This document shows, in pieces, positions 45,330 to 55,760 of a stretch of DNA of 64,000 nucleotides. Each line of letters starts with the position of its first letter. Position 1 is the stretch's first letter. Below the pieces are notes generated by a model. That model did no database searches. It had not been told where the DNA came from and saw only the letters and a program-made list of their open reading frames with translations. Source of the stretch: Parvularcula dongshanensis (GTDB lineage: Bacteria > Pseudomonadota > Alphaproteobacteria > Caulobacterales > Parvularculaceae); the NCBI RefSeq assembly GCF_014199615.1, contig NZ_JACHOB010000002.1, forward strand, positions 310,001-374,000, in the 5' to 3' direction. The position numbers and the translations under genes were made by a program.

Positions 45330-45994
45330 CGCGGCACGACCCCGAAGGCGCAGGGCGCACAGCCCTCGATCTCGACCGTGACGGCGTCGCCCGGTCCGAT
45401 CGCGCCGACGCCCTCGGGCGTGCCGGTGAAGACGAGGTCGCCCGCCTTGAGTTCGAAGTACTCCGACAGCTTGGCGATCAGCGCGGGGACCGGCCAGATC
45501 ATGTCCTCGAGCCGGCCGTCCTGTCGCAGCTCGCCGTTGACGCGCGTGCGGAGGAAGCCTTCGGCGGGCGCTTCGTCCACCGGTGCGATGGGCCCTAGCA
45601 CAGCGCCGTCGTCGAGCGCCTTGGCCGTGTCCCAGGGCCCGCCCGCCTTCTTCGCCGCCGCCTGGAGGTCGCGCCGCGTGAGGTCGCAGCCAGCAGCGAT
45701 GCCGAAGAGGCAGGTGCGGGCCTCGTCCTCGGAGAGACGCTCGCCGCCGGCCTTCAGCGCGACGACGAGTTCGCCTTCGAAGTGCAGGTTCTCGGTGGCG
45801 AGCGGGTAGCGGATCTCCGGCGCGGCGGAGACGGCGTCCGCAGGCTTGGTGAAGAAGACGGGCGGCGTGTCCTGCGGGTCGCCGCCCATCTCGCGCACGT
45901 GGTCCGCGTAGTTCTTGCCGACGCAGAAGATGCGGCGAACGGGAAACGCGCCGCCGTTCAGGATCGGCACGGTGGGGATCGGAACGTCGAACAT
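45326..45994 (-). CDS. Fumarylacetoacetate hydrolase-family protein
   Basis: 222 aa from the ATG at 45994, chosen because AAGGAG lies five bases upstream; two earlier ATG codons lack this. FCVGKNYADHVREMG (about 23-37), HFEGELVVAL (about 71-80), CDLTRRDLQ (about 103) and VFTGTPEGVGAI (about 191-202) are the metal and substrate-binding motifs. The family includes acylpyruvases and oxaloacetate tautomerases. It overlaps both the fusion gene upstream (TGATG) and the GNAT gene downstream. Confidence 0.92.
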   Translation of the reverse strand: MFDVPIPTVPILNGGAFPVRRIFCVGKNYADHVREMGGDPQDTPPVFFTKPADAVSAAPEIRYPLATENLHFEGELVVALKAGGERLSEDEARTCLFGIAAGCDLTRRDLQAAAKKAGGPWDTAKALDDGAVLGPIAPVDEAPAEGFLRTRVNGELRQDGRLEDMIWPVPALIAKLSEYFELKAGDLVFTGTPEGVGAIGPGDAVTVEIEGCAPCAFGVVPR

Positions 45995-46977
45995 CAGGTC
46001 TCCTTCGCGCATATGTAGAGCCACGCCTCGGCGCCGGACGCCAGCGCCGTCCGCACCCGCGCGTACTCCGCCCCCTCATAGGCGTCGGCGAGCGCGAGCT
46101 CCTCGTTTGTGAGGGACAACACGACGCCGCCCACCTTGTCGCTCGGCGCGCCGGTCGGGGTGACCATGGGGTAGCTCTCGCCCTCCTGCGCGAGGAGGCC
46201 GCGGGCGTAGCCGGCGATCCCGTCCGGCGTTCCCTCGACGCATCGTCCGAGCACCCTGCGTTGCACGTCCGGATCGCGCAGCGTGCCGTAGACGAAGAGC
46301 GCCTGGTCCGCCGGCACGGCGGTCAGGCCGTCGCGGCCGGGGCCAAGGTCGTCGGTGAAGACGCCGGAAACGCCCCTCGCCGCAAGGCCGGCCAGCGCGT
46401 CCGGCGCGTTCACCGTGTAGACCCAGCGGGCCGCTCCCCGAAGGCGGGAGAGGCGGCGCGCCTCGCCCTGCGCCGCCGCGACGGCGACGGGGCGCGCGGC
46501 GTCCACGAAGGCCCGAAGAGCCCGGCTTGTGCCCTGGTAGCGGTAGAGGATGATCGAGCGGCGAGGGAAGCCGAGCGCGGCGACGGGTTCGTCCTCCTGG
46601 GGATCGAAGAGCTGCACCACCGTCCGCCCGGGCGGCACGCCCGCCGCGAGGAGGTCGCGAAGCACGGGCAGCTGGTCGTCCTCCTTCACGTCCGTCACCA
46701 GCACGGCGTCCGGGTGCGCCGCCATCCAGGCCGATAGGCTCGTCGCGCAAAGGGGGGTGTAGACGCCGGCGAAGCGCTGCTTCAGCGCCTCGAGGCTCGG
46801 CGCGCGGCCCGAGAAGTCCTTCCAGTCGTGGCGGCACCCGATCGCGCCGTCCGAGCAGCGCTTGAAGTCGAGTTCGAACCACCGGAACCCGCGCGCGTAA
46901 GAGGCGTCCAACGCCTCGAGGCTGTTGGTGTAAGGACGCCCGTTCAGGGCCCCGCCGGCATGCGCGATCGCGAGCAT
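45994..46977 (-). CDS. Glycerophosphodiester phosphodiesterase fused to a GGCT/AIG2-like domain
   Basis: 327 aa. Residues about 1-225 are a GDPD barrel: IAHAGG (4-9), FELDFKRCSDGAIGCRHDWKDF (about 33-55) with the E-x-D...H metal and acid/base residues. Residues about 232-327 are a gamma-glutamylcyclotransferase-like domain beginning FVYGTLRDPDVQ. The start at 46977 has AGGAGG just upstream. The two domains have no obvious common pathway: one cleaves glycerophosphodiesters, the other gamma-glutamyl groups. No frameshift or stop separates them. Confidence 0.85.
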   Translation of the reverse strand: MLAIAHAGGALNGRPYTNSLEALDASYARGFRWFELDFKRCSDGAIGCRHDWKDFSGRAPSLEALKQRFAGVYTPLCATSLSAWMAAHPDAVLVTDVKEDDQLPVLRDLLAAGVPPGRTVVQLFDPQEDEPVAALGFPRRSIILYRYQGTSRALRAFVDAARPVAVAAAQGEARRLSRLRGAARWVYTVNAPDALAGLAARGVSGVFTDDLGPGRDGLTAVPADQALFVYGTLRDPDVQRRVLGRCVEGTPDGIAGYARGLLAQEGESYPMVTPTGAPSDKVGGVVLSLTNEELALADAYEGAEYARVRTALASGAEAWLYICAKET

Positions 46978-47088
46978 GATGCCTCCTGCCCTCGGGTCCT
47001 CACATAGCGCGTTCCGCTCGCTCGAACATGCGAGGCGCCGTCGCTTCGGACCGCCGCGAGGCGCACGTCGCGCTTGACGCCTCGGCTG

Positions 47089-47103
47089 GAACAACCCTAG
47101 AAC
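47089..47103 (-). promoter_or_regulatory. SOS box (LexA site) upstream of lexA
   Basis: GAAC-AACCCTA-GAAC on the plus strand is GTTC-N7-GTTC on the other strand, the direct-repeat LexA box of alphaproteobacteria. It lies 53 bases before the lexA start and implies autoregulation. Confidence 0.88.
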
Positions 47104-47155
47104 GGTCCTGATTTGTTCACACCACCGGCGCGGTCATAGCGCGGAAGGATCTTCG

Positions 47156-47857
47156 ATGCTCACGGCGAAGCAGCGCGCTCTCCTCCTCTTCATCCACGAG
47201 CGGATCCAGGCGGACGGCGTCTCGCCTTCCTTCGAGGAGATGAAGGCCGCGCTCGACCTCAAGTCGAAGTCGGGCATCCACCGCCTGATCACCGCGCTCG
47301 AGGAGCGGGGCTTCCTACGCCGCCTGCCCCACAAGGCGCGGGCGCTCGAGGTGCTGCGCCTGCCAGAGACCGCGACGCCGGTCGCCGCCGCGGCGGGCCG
47401 CATGGGCGGCTTCACGCCTTCGGTCATCGAAGGAGCGCGCGGCCCGCAGGCGCCGATGCCGATCGCGCCGTCGGGGACCGAGGAGATCGCCGTGCTCGGC
47501 AAGATTGCGGCCGGGACGCCGATCAGCGCCATCCAACACGAGCAGGACCGGATCCAGGTGCCGCTCTCCATGATGCGCGGCGGCGAGCACTTCGCCCTCA
47601 AGGTGCAGGGCGACTCGATGATCGAGGCGGGCATTCACGACGGCGACACGGTCGTCATCCAGCGCTGCGACGACGCGCCCAACGGCGACATCGTCGTCGC
47701 GCTGATCGAGGACGAGGAAGCGACCCTCAAGCGCATCCGCAAGCGCGGCGGCTCGATCGCGCTCGAGGCGGCGAACCCCGCCTACGAGACGCGTATCTTC
47801 GGTCCGAACCAGGTCCGCGTTCAGGGCCGTCTGACGGGCCTCATCCGAGAGTACTGA
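47156..47857 (+). CDS. lexA: LexA repressor
   Basis: 233 aa, the alphaproteobacterial length. The N-terminal winged helix (about 1-65) has [22 protein letters not shown]; the cleavage site is A119-G120 (KIAAGTP); S154 in QGDSMIEAG and K192 in TLKRIRK form the self-cleavage dyad. A long linker (about 70-108) is normal for the class. It represses DNA-damage genes. Confidence 0.96.
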   Translation: MLTAKQRALLLFIHERIQADGVSPSFEEMKAALDLKSKSGIHRLITALEERGFLRRLPHKARALEVLRLPETATPVAAAAGRMGGFTPSVIEGARGPQAPMPIAPSGTEEIAVLGKIAAGTPISAIQHEQDRIQVPLSMMRGGEHFALKVQGDSMIEAGIHDGDTVVIQRCDDAPNGDIVVALIEDEEATLKRIRKRGGSIALEAANPAYETRIFGPNQVRVQGRLTGLIREY

Positions 47858-47867
47858 GCGATACGGA

Positions 47868-48326
47868 TCAGCGTCCGCCGAAGCGCCAGCTGTAGCTGAG
47901 GGTGAGGAGGCCGTCGCTGCCGCCGCCGCCCGCGTCGAACTTCGTCCAGTCGATCCTGACCGCGTTGCGCGCGCTTAGCGCCGCCTCCGCGCCCAGGCCG
48001 TAGGCGAAGGCGTCGTCATCGATGTCGAACTCGCCATTGCGCACGAAGCCGTAGCCGAGACGGCCATGCAGGGTGATGCGCGGCGTGACCGGGACGCGGC
48101 CCTTCACGAAGCCCGCGATCGTGCCGACCTCCGGCCCGAAGAGGTAGGTCGCGTCGGCCTCGATCGAGGCGACCGAGTTGAGGTCGTGGCCGATGCGGCC
48201 CGTGGCCCCGAGGTCCGTGACGCCATCGTCGAAGGTGACGCCGAGCGCGCCGTAAGTGGACTGGGCCGCGGCCGGCGTCGCGACCATCGCGACGGCAAGT
48301 GCCGTCGCTGCGAGAACTCTCTTCAT
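47868..48326 (-). CDS. Small outer-membrane beta-barrel protein
   Basis: 152 aa with a signal peptide (MKRVLAATALAVAMVATPAAA, cleavage near 22). Alternating hydrophobic strands such as YGALGVTF, ITLHGRLGYGF and LLTLSYSWRFGG end in a near-terminal aromatic, as in small OmpA/OmpX-like barrels. GGAAG lies before the start. No specific family function can be named. It converges with lexA, ending 10 bases after the lexA stop. Confidence 0.72.
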   Translation of the reverse strand: MKRVLAATALAVAMVATPAAAQSTYGALGVTFDDGVTDLGATGRIGHDLNSVASIEADATYLFGPEVGTIAGFVKGRVPVTPRITLHGRLGYGFVRNGEFDIDDDAFAYGLGAEAALSARNAVRIDWTKFDAGGGGSDGLLTLSYSWRFGGR

Positions 48327-48415
48327 CTTGTCTTCCCTACCCGCAAGGCCCCGCCGCCCGGCCGGTCTTCCTGCCCCATCACGGTAAACAGTCGGTGCAG
48401 GCGTCTCGCGGACCC

Positions 48416-50478
<2,063 letters not shown>

Positions 50479-50600
50479 TTAAGCACGGACTAGCCCCCGG
50501 GGGAACCGCTCAGAAGGCGGCGCCGCACAGCCCAGGCGGTGTTGCCTCTCAAGCCCCGCCCCGGCAAAGCGGGTCCTGGGCAATCTTTCGAGGAACCGAC

Positions 50601-51764
50601 ATGCAGGACGAGCCTGTGCAGGTCGAGAACGTATTGGACGAAGCCAGCGCCGCCGTCGACGCGACCGCGGGCACGGTCGGTCGGATCACGGAGTGGATCG
50701 CGGCGAACGGCGTCCAGTGGGCGATCGCGATCGGCGTGATCGTCGGCGTCTACCTCCTCCTCGCCCTCCTGCGCACGACGCTGACCAAGATCGTCGGGCA
50801 TTCGGACAAGCCGGACTGGTCCGTCCGCAACGTCATCGCGGGCCTCGTGAAGGCGACGAACTCGCTGTTCCTGATCGTCCTGTCGGTCGTCATCGTCGTG
50901 CCCTTCTTCGTCGTCCTGCGCGAATGGCAGGTCGAGGCGCTCCAGACCGCCTTCATGATCGTCGGCACGCTTCAGGTCGCGTTCTGGGCGCGGGTCGTCG
51001 TCAAGGCGCTCCTCGCGCGGGTCTCCGACAAGCAGTCGGCCGACGAGTCGACGCTGGCGAACGCGATGTCGCTGATCATCGTCTTCGTGAACGTCATCGT
51101 CTTCGCGGTCGCCATCGTCGTCATCCTGTCGAACCTCGGCATGGACGTCACCGGCCTCGTCGCGGGTCTCGGCGTCGGCGGCATCGCCATCGGCCTCGCC
51201 GCGCAGAGCCTCTTCGAGGACCTCTTCGCCGGGCTCTCGATCATCCTCGACAAGCCCTTCGTGCGCGGCGACTTCATCATCTTCGGGGACAAGATGGGCT
51301 CGGTCGAGCGCGTCGGGCTCAAGTCGACGCGGATCCGCACGCTCTCCGGCCAGCAGCTGACGGTGAACAACTCGAACCTCCTCGGCAACGAGATCAACAA
51401 CTACCGCCGCATGGCGGAGCGGCGGATCGTGTCGTCGGTCGGCGTCACCTACTCGACGCCGCACGAGAAGCTGGAGCGGCTCGCCGCGCAGATCCGGGAG
51501 ATCGTGGAGGCGACGCCCGACGTCCGCTTCGACCGCAGCCACCTCGCCGCGTTCGCGGACTTCTCGATCAACTTCGAGTTCGTCTACTACGTCCTCTCCA
51601 AGGAGTACGGCGTCTACATGGACGCCCAGCAGAAGATCTTCCTCGCGATCCACGCCCTCTTCGAGCGCGAAGGCATCGAGTTCGCCTTCCCGACGCAGAC
51701 GCTGCACATCGACAGCGTCCCGCGGACGATCGAGCAGGGCTTCGCGAAGGCGGCGGCGGAGTAG
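50601..51764 (+). CDS. MscS-family mechanosensitive channel
   Basis: 387 aa. Four or five membrane segments (about 36-58, 85-108, 115-135, 150-175) lead to the pore helix GLGVGGIAIGLAAQSLFEDLFAGL (about 192-215), followed by the beta and alpha/beta cytoplasmic domain typical of MscS-type proteins. It is longer than E. coli MscS (286) and near the YnaI/YbdG size. The ATG at 50601 follows GAGGA. It opens on membrane tension. Confidence 0.9.
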   Translation: MQDEPVQVENVLDEASAAVDATAGTVGRITEWIAANGVQWAIAIGVIVGVYLLLALLRTTLTKIVGHSDKPDWSVRNVIAGLVKATNSLFLIVLSVVIVVPFFVVLREWQVEALQTAFMIVGTLQVAFWARVVVKALLARVSDKQSADESTLANAMSLIIVFVNVIVFAVAIVVILSNLGMDVTGLVAGLGVGGIAIGLAAQSLFEDLFAGLSIILDKPFVRGDFIIFGDKMGSVERVGLKSTRIRTLSGQQLTVNNSNLLGNEINNYRRMAERRIVSSVGVTYSTPHEKLERLAAQIREIVEATPDVRFDRSHLAAFADFSINFEFVYYVLSKEYGVYMDAQQKIFLAIHALFEREGIEFAFPTQTLHIDSVPRTIEQGFAKAAAE

Positions 51765-51816
51765 CATCGACAGCTCGGCTTCTTGACCGGGCTCGCACCG
51801 ACGCCACAAGCGTCCG

Positions 51817-52734
51817 ATGAGTCCCCTCGTCTCCGGTCTGATCCCCATCGCGGGAAGCATCGCCTTCGGCTGGCTCCTGCGGCGGTCGGGCCTCGTCAGG
51901 GCGGAGCTTTGGCCTGCCATCACCCGGCTCGCCTACCAGGCGCTCCTGCCGGCCGTCCTCTACGTGACGCTCGCGAGCACCGACTATGCGGGCGTGCCGG
52001 TCGGCTCCTTCCTGGGCGCGATGACGCTCGGCTTCCTCGCCATGGCGGCGATCTCGCTCGGCGCGGGGCTCGCCTTGCCGATGGGCGGGCCGACGCTGAC
52101 GAGCGTCTTCCAGGGGGGTCTGCGCATCAACGGCTTCGTCGTGCTGGCGCTCGCCGAGGCGGCGTTCCCGCCCGAGGGCGTCGTCCTCGTCGCGATCATG
52201 TTCTCCGTCATGGTGCCGCTCGTGAACGTCCTCGCCGTGGCCGTCCTGACCATCTTCTGCCGGCAGGACCGGGCGCCCAGCGTCTCACGGGTCCTATCGC
52301 GGATCGCGACCAACCCGCTCATCCTCGGCTGCCTCGCGGGTCTCGCCGCCGCCGCCTTCCCGGTGCTCCGCCCCGCGGCGGTGGTCGAGACGGCGAGCCT
52401 CGTCGGCCGGGCGGCCCTGCCGCTCATCCTCCTGACGGTCGGCGCCTCGCTCGACTTCGCGGCGCTGCGCGCGGCGCCGGCGCTCCTCGCGCTGTCGGTG
52501 ACGCTGAAGCTGATCGTGGCCCCCCTCGTCTTCTGGGGCCTCGGCGCGGTCTTCGGCGTGACCGGCGCCGCCCTCGCCGCGCTGATGGCGATCGGCGCCG
52601 CGCCCTGCGCCGCCTCGGCCTACGTGCTGGCGCGGGAGCTCGGCGGGAACGCCGAGCTGATGGCGGGGCACGTGACAGCCACCACCATCCTCGCCTTCGC
52701 GGCTCTGCCCTTCTGGCTTCACCTCGCCGCGTGA
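51817..52734 (+). CDS. AEC (auxin efflux carrier) family transporter
   Basis: 305 aa with about ten membrane segments in two five-helix halves, for example MTLGFLAMAAISLGAGLALP and IGAAPCAASAYVLARELGGN (near 265-284), a conserved AEC stretch. Members export or import organic acids such as malate. The substrate cannot be read from the sequence. It begins 52 bp after the MscS gene. Confidence 0.85.
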   Translation: MSPLVSGLIPIAGSIAFGWLLRRSGLVRAELWPAITRLAYQALLPAVLYVTLASTDYAGVPVGSFLGAMTLGFLAMAAISLGAGLALPMGGPTLTSVFQGGLRINGFVVLALAEAAFPPEGVVLVAIMFSVMVPLVNVLAVAVLTIFCRQDRAPSVSRVLSRIATNPLILGCLAGLAAAAFPVLRPAAVVETASLVGRAALPLILLTVGASLDFAALRAAPALLALSVTLKLIVAPLVFWGLGAVFGVTGAALAALMAIGAAPCAASAYVLARELGGNAELMAGHVTATTILAFAALPFWLHLAA

Positions 52735-52786
52735 CGCGCTGCAGCGAGGGGCTTTCGGTTCGCTAGCAAGGCTCTAGGCTTACGCC

Positions 52787-54160
52787 ATGCGATTCCTCCT
52801 CCCCGCGGCGCTCCTAGCGCTCCCCGCCCTCGCCTTCGCCCAGGACACCGGGGTCACCGCCCCGCCCTCGGAGGTCATGGCGCTCTACAGCGTTCAGGAC
52901 GAGGTCTCCGCGGACCGGATCATGTCGGACGTCGAGACCCTGGTCGGGTTCGGCACCCGCCACACCCTCTCTGAGACCGAGAGCGACACGCGCGGCATCG
53001 GCGCCGCAAGACGCTGGGTCCGGGATCAGTTCGAGGCGATCTCCGAAGAGTGCGGGGGCTGCCTGGAGGTGCGCATGATCGGCGACACGATCGCGAACGA
53101 GGAGCGCATTCCGAAGCCGACCGAAGTGATCTCCGTCGTCGCGATCCAGCGCGGCACGCTGGACCCGAACCGCATGGTGATGATGTCGGGCGACATCGAC
53201 AGCCGCGTCTCCGACGCCCTCGACGGCACGTCGGACAGCCCGGGCGCCAACGACAACGCCTCGGGCATGGCGGGCGTGATCGAGGCGGCGCGCGTCCTCT
53301 CCAAGCGGAAGTTCGCCGGCACCATCGTCTATGCGGGCCTCTCGGGCGAGGAACAGGGCCTCTTCGGCGGCAAGATCGTCGCCGCGGTCGCGACCGAGGA
53401 GGGCTGGGACATCAAGGGCGTCCTCAACAACGACATGATCTCGAACGTCTCGGGCGTGGACGGCGTGACCGACAACGCCGTCGCCCGCGTCTTCTCCGAG
53501 GGCACGCGCGTGACCGAGACGCCCGAGGAGGCGCGGATGCGCCGCTTCACCGGCGGCGAGGTCGACAGCCCCTCGCGCAACCTCGCCCGCTACATCGACC
53601 GCATGGCGGACCAGTACCTGACCAACCTCGACGTGATGATGATCTACCGCCTCGACCGCTACGGCCGGGGCGGCCACCACCGGCCCTTCAACGAGGCGGG
53701 CTTCCCGGGCGTGCGGATCATGGAGACGCATGAGGACTACACGCGCCAGCACCAGGACCTGCGCACCGAGGACGGCATCGTCTACGGCGACACGATCGAA
53801 GGGGTGGATGCGGACTACGCCGCGAAGCTGACCGCGCTCAACGCGGTCACCCTCGCAGGGATCGCGGGCGCCCCGCCCTTCCCGGCAGAAGTCGAGGCGA
53901 CGGGCGCGGTCGAGCCCTCCGCCAAGCTCACCTGGCAGCACGGCGGCGAGGGCGAGGCGGGCGCGAACCTCGCGGGCTACCGCGTCTGGTGGCGCGACAC
54001 GACGGCGCCGCAGTGGACCAACAGCCGCTTCGTCGGCGACGTGACCGAGTACACGTTCGAGAACCTCGTCATCGACAACTACTTCTTCGGCGTCTCGGCG
54101 GTGGCTGAGGACGGCTCCGAAACGCCCGTCGTCTTCCCGGGCCCGGCGGGCCGGTTCTAA
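52787..54160 (+). CDS. M28-family zinc aminopeptidase-like protein with C-terminal Fn3-like domain
   Basis: 457 aa with a signal peptide (cleavage near AFAQD, 18-20). The M28 core has GANDNASGMAGVIEAARVL (153-171) with D155, GLSGEEQGLFG (184-194) with E188/E189, and HEDYTRQHQD near 320. The first His ligand of the family (normally in GHxDS) is replaced: the sequence reads SGDIDSR (134-140). The C-terminal 90 residues (about 370-457) are a fibronectin-III-like domain (AGYRVWWRDT). It is exported, and its activity is uncertain because of the changed ligand. Confidence 0.85.
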   Translation: MRFLLPAALLALPALAFAQDTGVTAPPSEVMALYSVQDEVSADRIMSDVETLVGFGTRHTLSETESDTRGIGAARRWVRDQFEAISEECGGCLEVRMIGDTIANEERIPKPTEVISVVAIQRGTLDPNRMVMMSGDIDSRVSDALDGTSDSPGANDNASGMAGVIEAARVLSKRKFAGTIVYAGLSGEEQGLFGGKIVAAVATEEGWDIKGVLNNDMISNVSGVDGVTDNAVARVFSEGTRVTETPEEARMRRFTGGEVDSPSRNLARYIDRMADQYLTNLDVMMIYRLDRYGRGGHHRPFNEAGFPGVRIMETHEDYTRQHQDLRTEDGIVYGDTIEGVDADYAAKLTALNAVTLAGIAGAPPFPAEVEATGAVEPSAKLTWQHGGEGEAGANLAGYRVWWRDTTAPQWTNSRFVGDVTEYTFENLVIDNYFFGVSAVAEDGSETPVVFPGPAGRF

Positions 54161-54876
54161 AGGCTACGGCCGACGAACAGGCGAAGCGTCGCGTCGGGCG
54201 TTGCATCCGACGTGCCGATCAGCACGCTGCCGAACGCGGACCACCCGCCGCCGAGAGGTGCGTTCACGTAGGGACCGGTCTGGTGCCCCCGGTCGGACCA
54301 TCGGCCGAGATCGTCATAGGGACCGAACGTATCGTAGCTTTCGATCCCGATCGTAGAGCCGCCCTCGGTCCTGTAGCCGAGGCTGGAGCGCAGCTGCAGG
54401 GAAAGGTCGCCGCTTCCGCCGTTTCCGACCTGCAAGCTGTTGAACGCAGCGACCCTAGCGGTCCAACGCTCGGACACGGCGAACTGGTTCGTCCAGTTGA
54501 CCCGGATCTGGCCCGGCCGCCCGTCGCTTCGCACCCGGCCGTCGAAGCGCAAGCCGGTCTGCCATCCGGGGCGGACCTCGCCCAACTCGTAGAAGACCTG
54601 AAGCTCGGCGAAGTCGAAGTCCGTACCGTCGCCCTCGGTCGAGAGGGTCTGTCCGACGAGGCGCCAGCGCAGGTCGTCCGTAGCGGCGACGTCGAACTGG
54701 AACCGCGTCGCGAGCTGGTCGTCGCCCTCGGGGACCCAGGCAAGCCGAAGCTCCGCCGTCCGTTCGCCCGGGTTGACCGCAGGGCCGGGCACACCGCCCG
54801 TGTTCTGCGCGGCGGCGACTGTGCCTAGGAGAGGCGCGGCGGCGAGAACGCCGCCGGTGAGGCGCGAAATCTTCAT
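54157..54876 (-). CDS. Exported protein of unknown function, beta-strand rich
   Basis: 239 aa with a signal peptide (cleavage near VAAAQ, about 23). Alternating strands such as WQTGLRFDGRVRSDG and RWTARVAAFNSLQVG and a C-terminal ATLRLFVGRSL suggest an outer-membrane beta-barrel. I do not recognise the family. It converges with the M28 gene, the two stop codons overlapping by four bases. DNA composition matches its neighbours. Confidence 0.7.
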   Translation of the reverse strand: MKISRLTGGVLAAAPLLGTVAAAQNTGGVPGPAVNPGERTAELRLAWVPEGDDQLATRFQFDVAATDDLRWRLVGQTLSTEGDGTDFDFAELQVFYELGEVRPGWQTGLRFDGRVRSDGRPGQIRVNWTNQFAVSERWTARVAAFNSLQVGNGGSGDLSLQLRSSLGYRTEGGSTIGIESYDTFGPYDDLGRWSDRGHQTGPYVNAPLGGGWSAFGSVLIGTSDATPDATLRLFVGRSL

Positions 54877-54947
54877 CGGAATGTTCCCCTCGAAGCGAAC
54901 GAAGACCGCGAGTTAACCGCGAGTTCGCCAGCGGACCACTGCGCTGC

Positions 54948-55760
54948 TTAGCCGATCCGCCGCTTCATCAGGTCCCAGTAGCGCACCGGCATCAGGCGCT
55001 GGATCAGCGCGCCCACGCGCGCATCGGCCCCTACGAGAACGCGGTCCCGGCCCTGCCCGACGGCCTCTAGAATGATCTCCGCGGCCTGGGCGGGCGGCAG
55101 GGAAAGGTGCTTGTTGAAGGCGGCCCTGCGGCGCTCGACCTCCTCGGTCGGGCGCGCCACGTTGATGCGCGCGTCGTTGGCGATGTTGGTCGCGACGCCG
55201 CCGGGGTGGACGATCGTGACGCCGACGGACGAGCCTTCGAGCTCGTGCCGCAGCGCCTCCGAGAAGCCGCGCACGGCGAACTTGGACGCGGCGTAGGCGG
55301 TCTGCCCCGCAGGCGCGACGATGCCGAAGATCGAGGAGAGGTTGACGATCCGCGCCCGCGGCGCCCGGCGGAGGACGGGCAGGAAGGCGCGGGTCATGTC
55401 CACGACCGCGCCGAAGTTGATGCTTATCAGCCAGTCGAAGTCTTCGGCCGAGACCTCCTCGAAGTCGCCGCCGATCGCGACGGCGGCATTGTTGAAGAGG
55501 AGGCTGACGGCCTCGTGCTCCGCGCGCACAGCTTCCGGCAGGGCGGCGACCCCGGCGCGGTCGGTGAGGTCGAGGACGTGGACGGAGGCGTGGTGATCGG
55601 GCCCCTCGATCGCGTCGCGCACCTCACGAAGGCGGTCTTCCCGGCGATCGACGAGCGCCAGGTTCACGCCGCGCTCGGCGAGCCTGAGCGCGAGGGCGCG
55701 GCCGATGCCGCTTCCCGCCCCGGTGATGACCGCCGCGCCGTGATAGGGCCAAAGGCTCAT
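54948..55760 (-). CDS. Short-chain dehydrogenase/reductase
   Basis: 270 aa. TGAGSGIGRALA (13-24) binds the cofactor, LVDRRED (about 36-42) with an Asp suggests NAD, NNAAV (about 90-94) and S142/Y156/K160 in LSSIFG and AYAASKF are the active-site region. Its ATG overlaps the stop of the flavin monooxygenase gene, so the two enzymes probably work in one pathway, such as alcohol to ketone oxidation ahead of Baeyer-Villiger oxygenation. Confidence 0.87.
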   Translation of the reverse strand: MSLWPYHGAAVITGAGSGIGRALALRLAERGVNLALVDRREDRLREVRDAIEGPDHHASVHVLDLTDRAGVAALPEAVRAEHEAVSLLFNNAAVAIGGDFEEVSAEDFDWLISINFGAVVDMTRAFLPVLRRAPRARIVNLSSIFGIVAPAGQTAYAASKFAVRGFSEALRHELEGSSVGVTIVHPGGVATNIANDARINVARPTEEVERRRAAFNKHLSLPPAQAAEIILEAVGQGRDRVLVGADARVGALIQRLMPVRYWDLMKRRIG

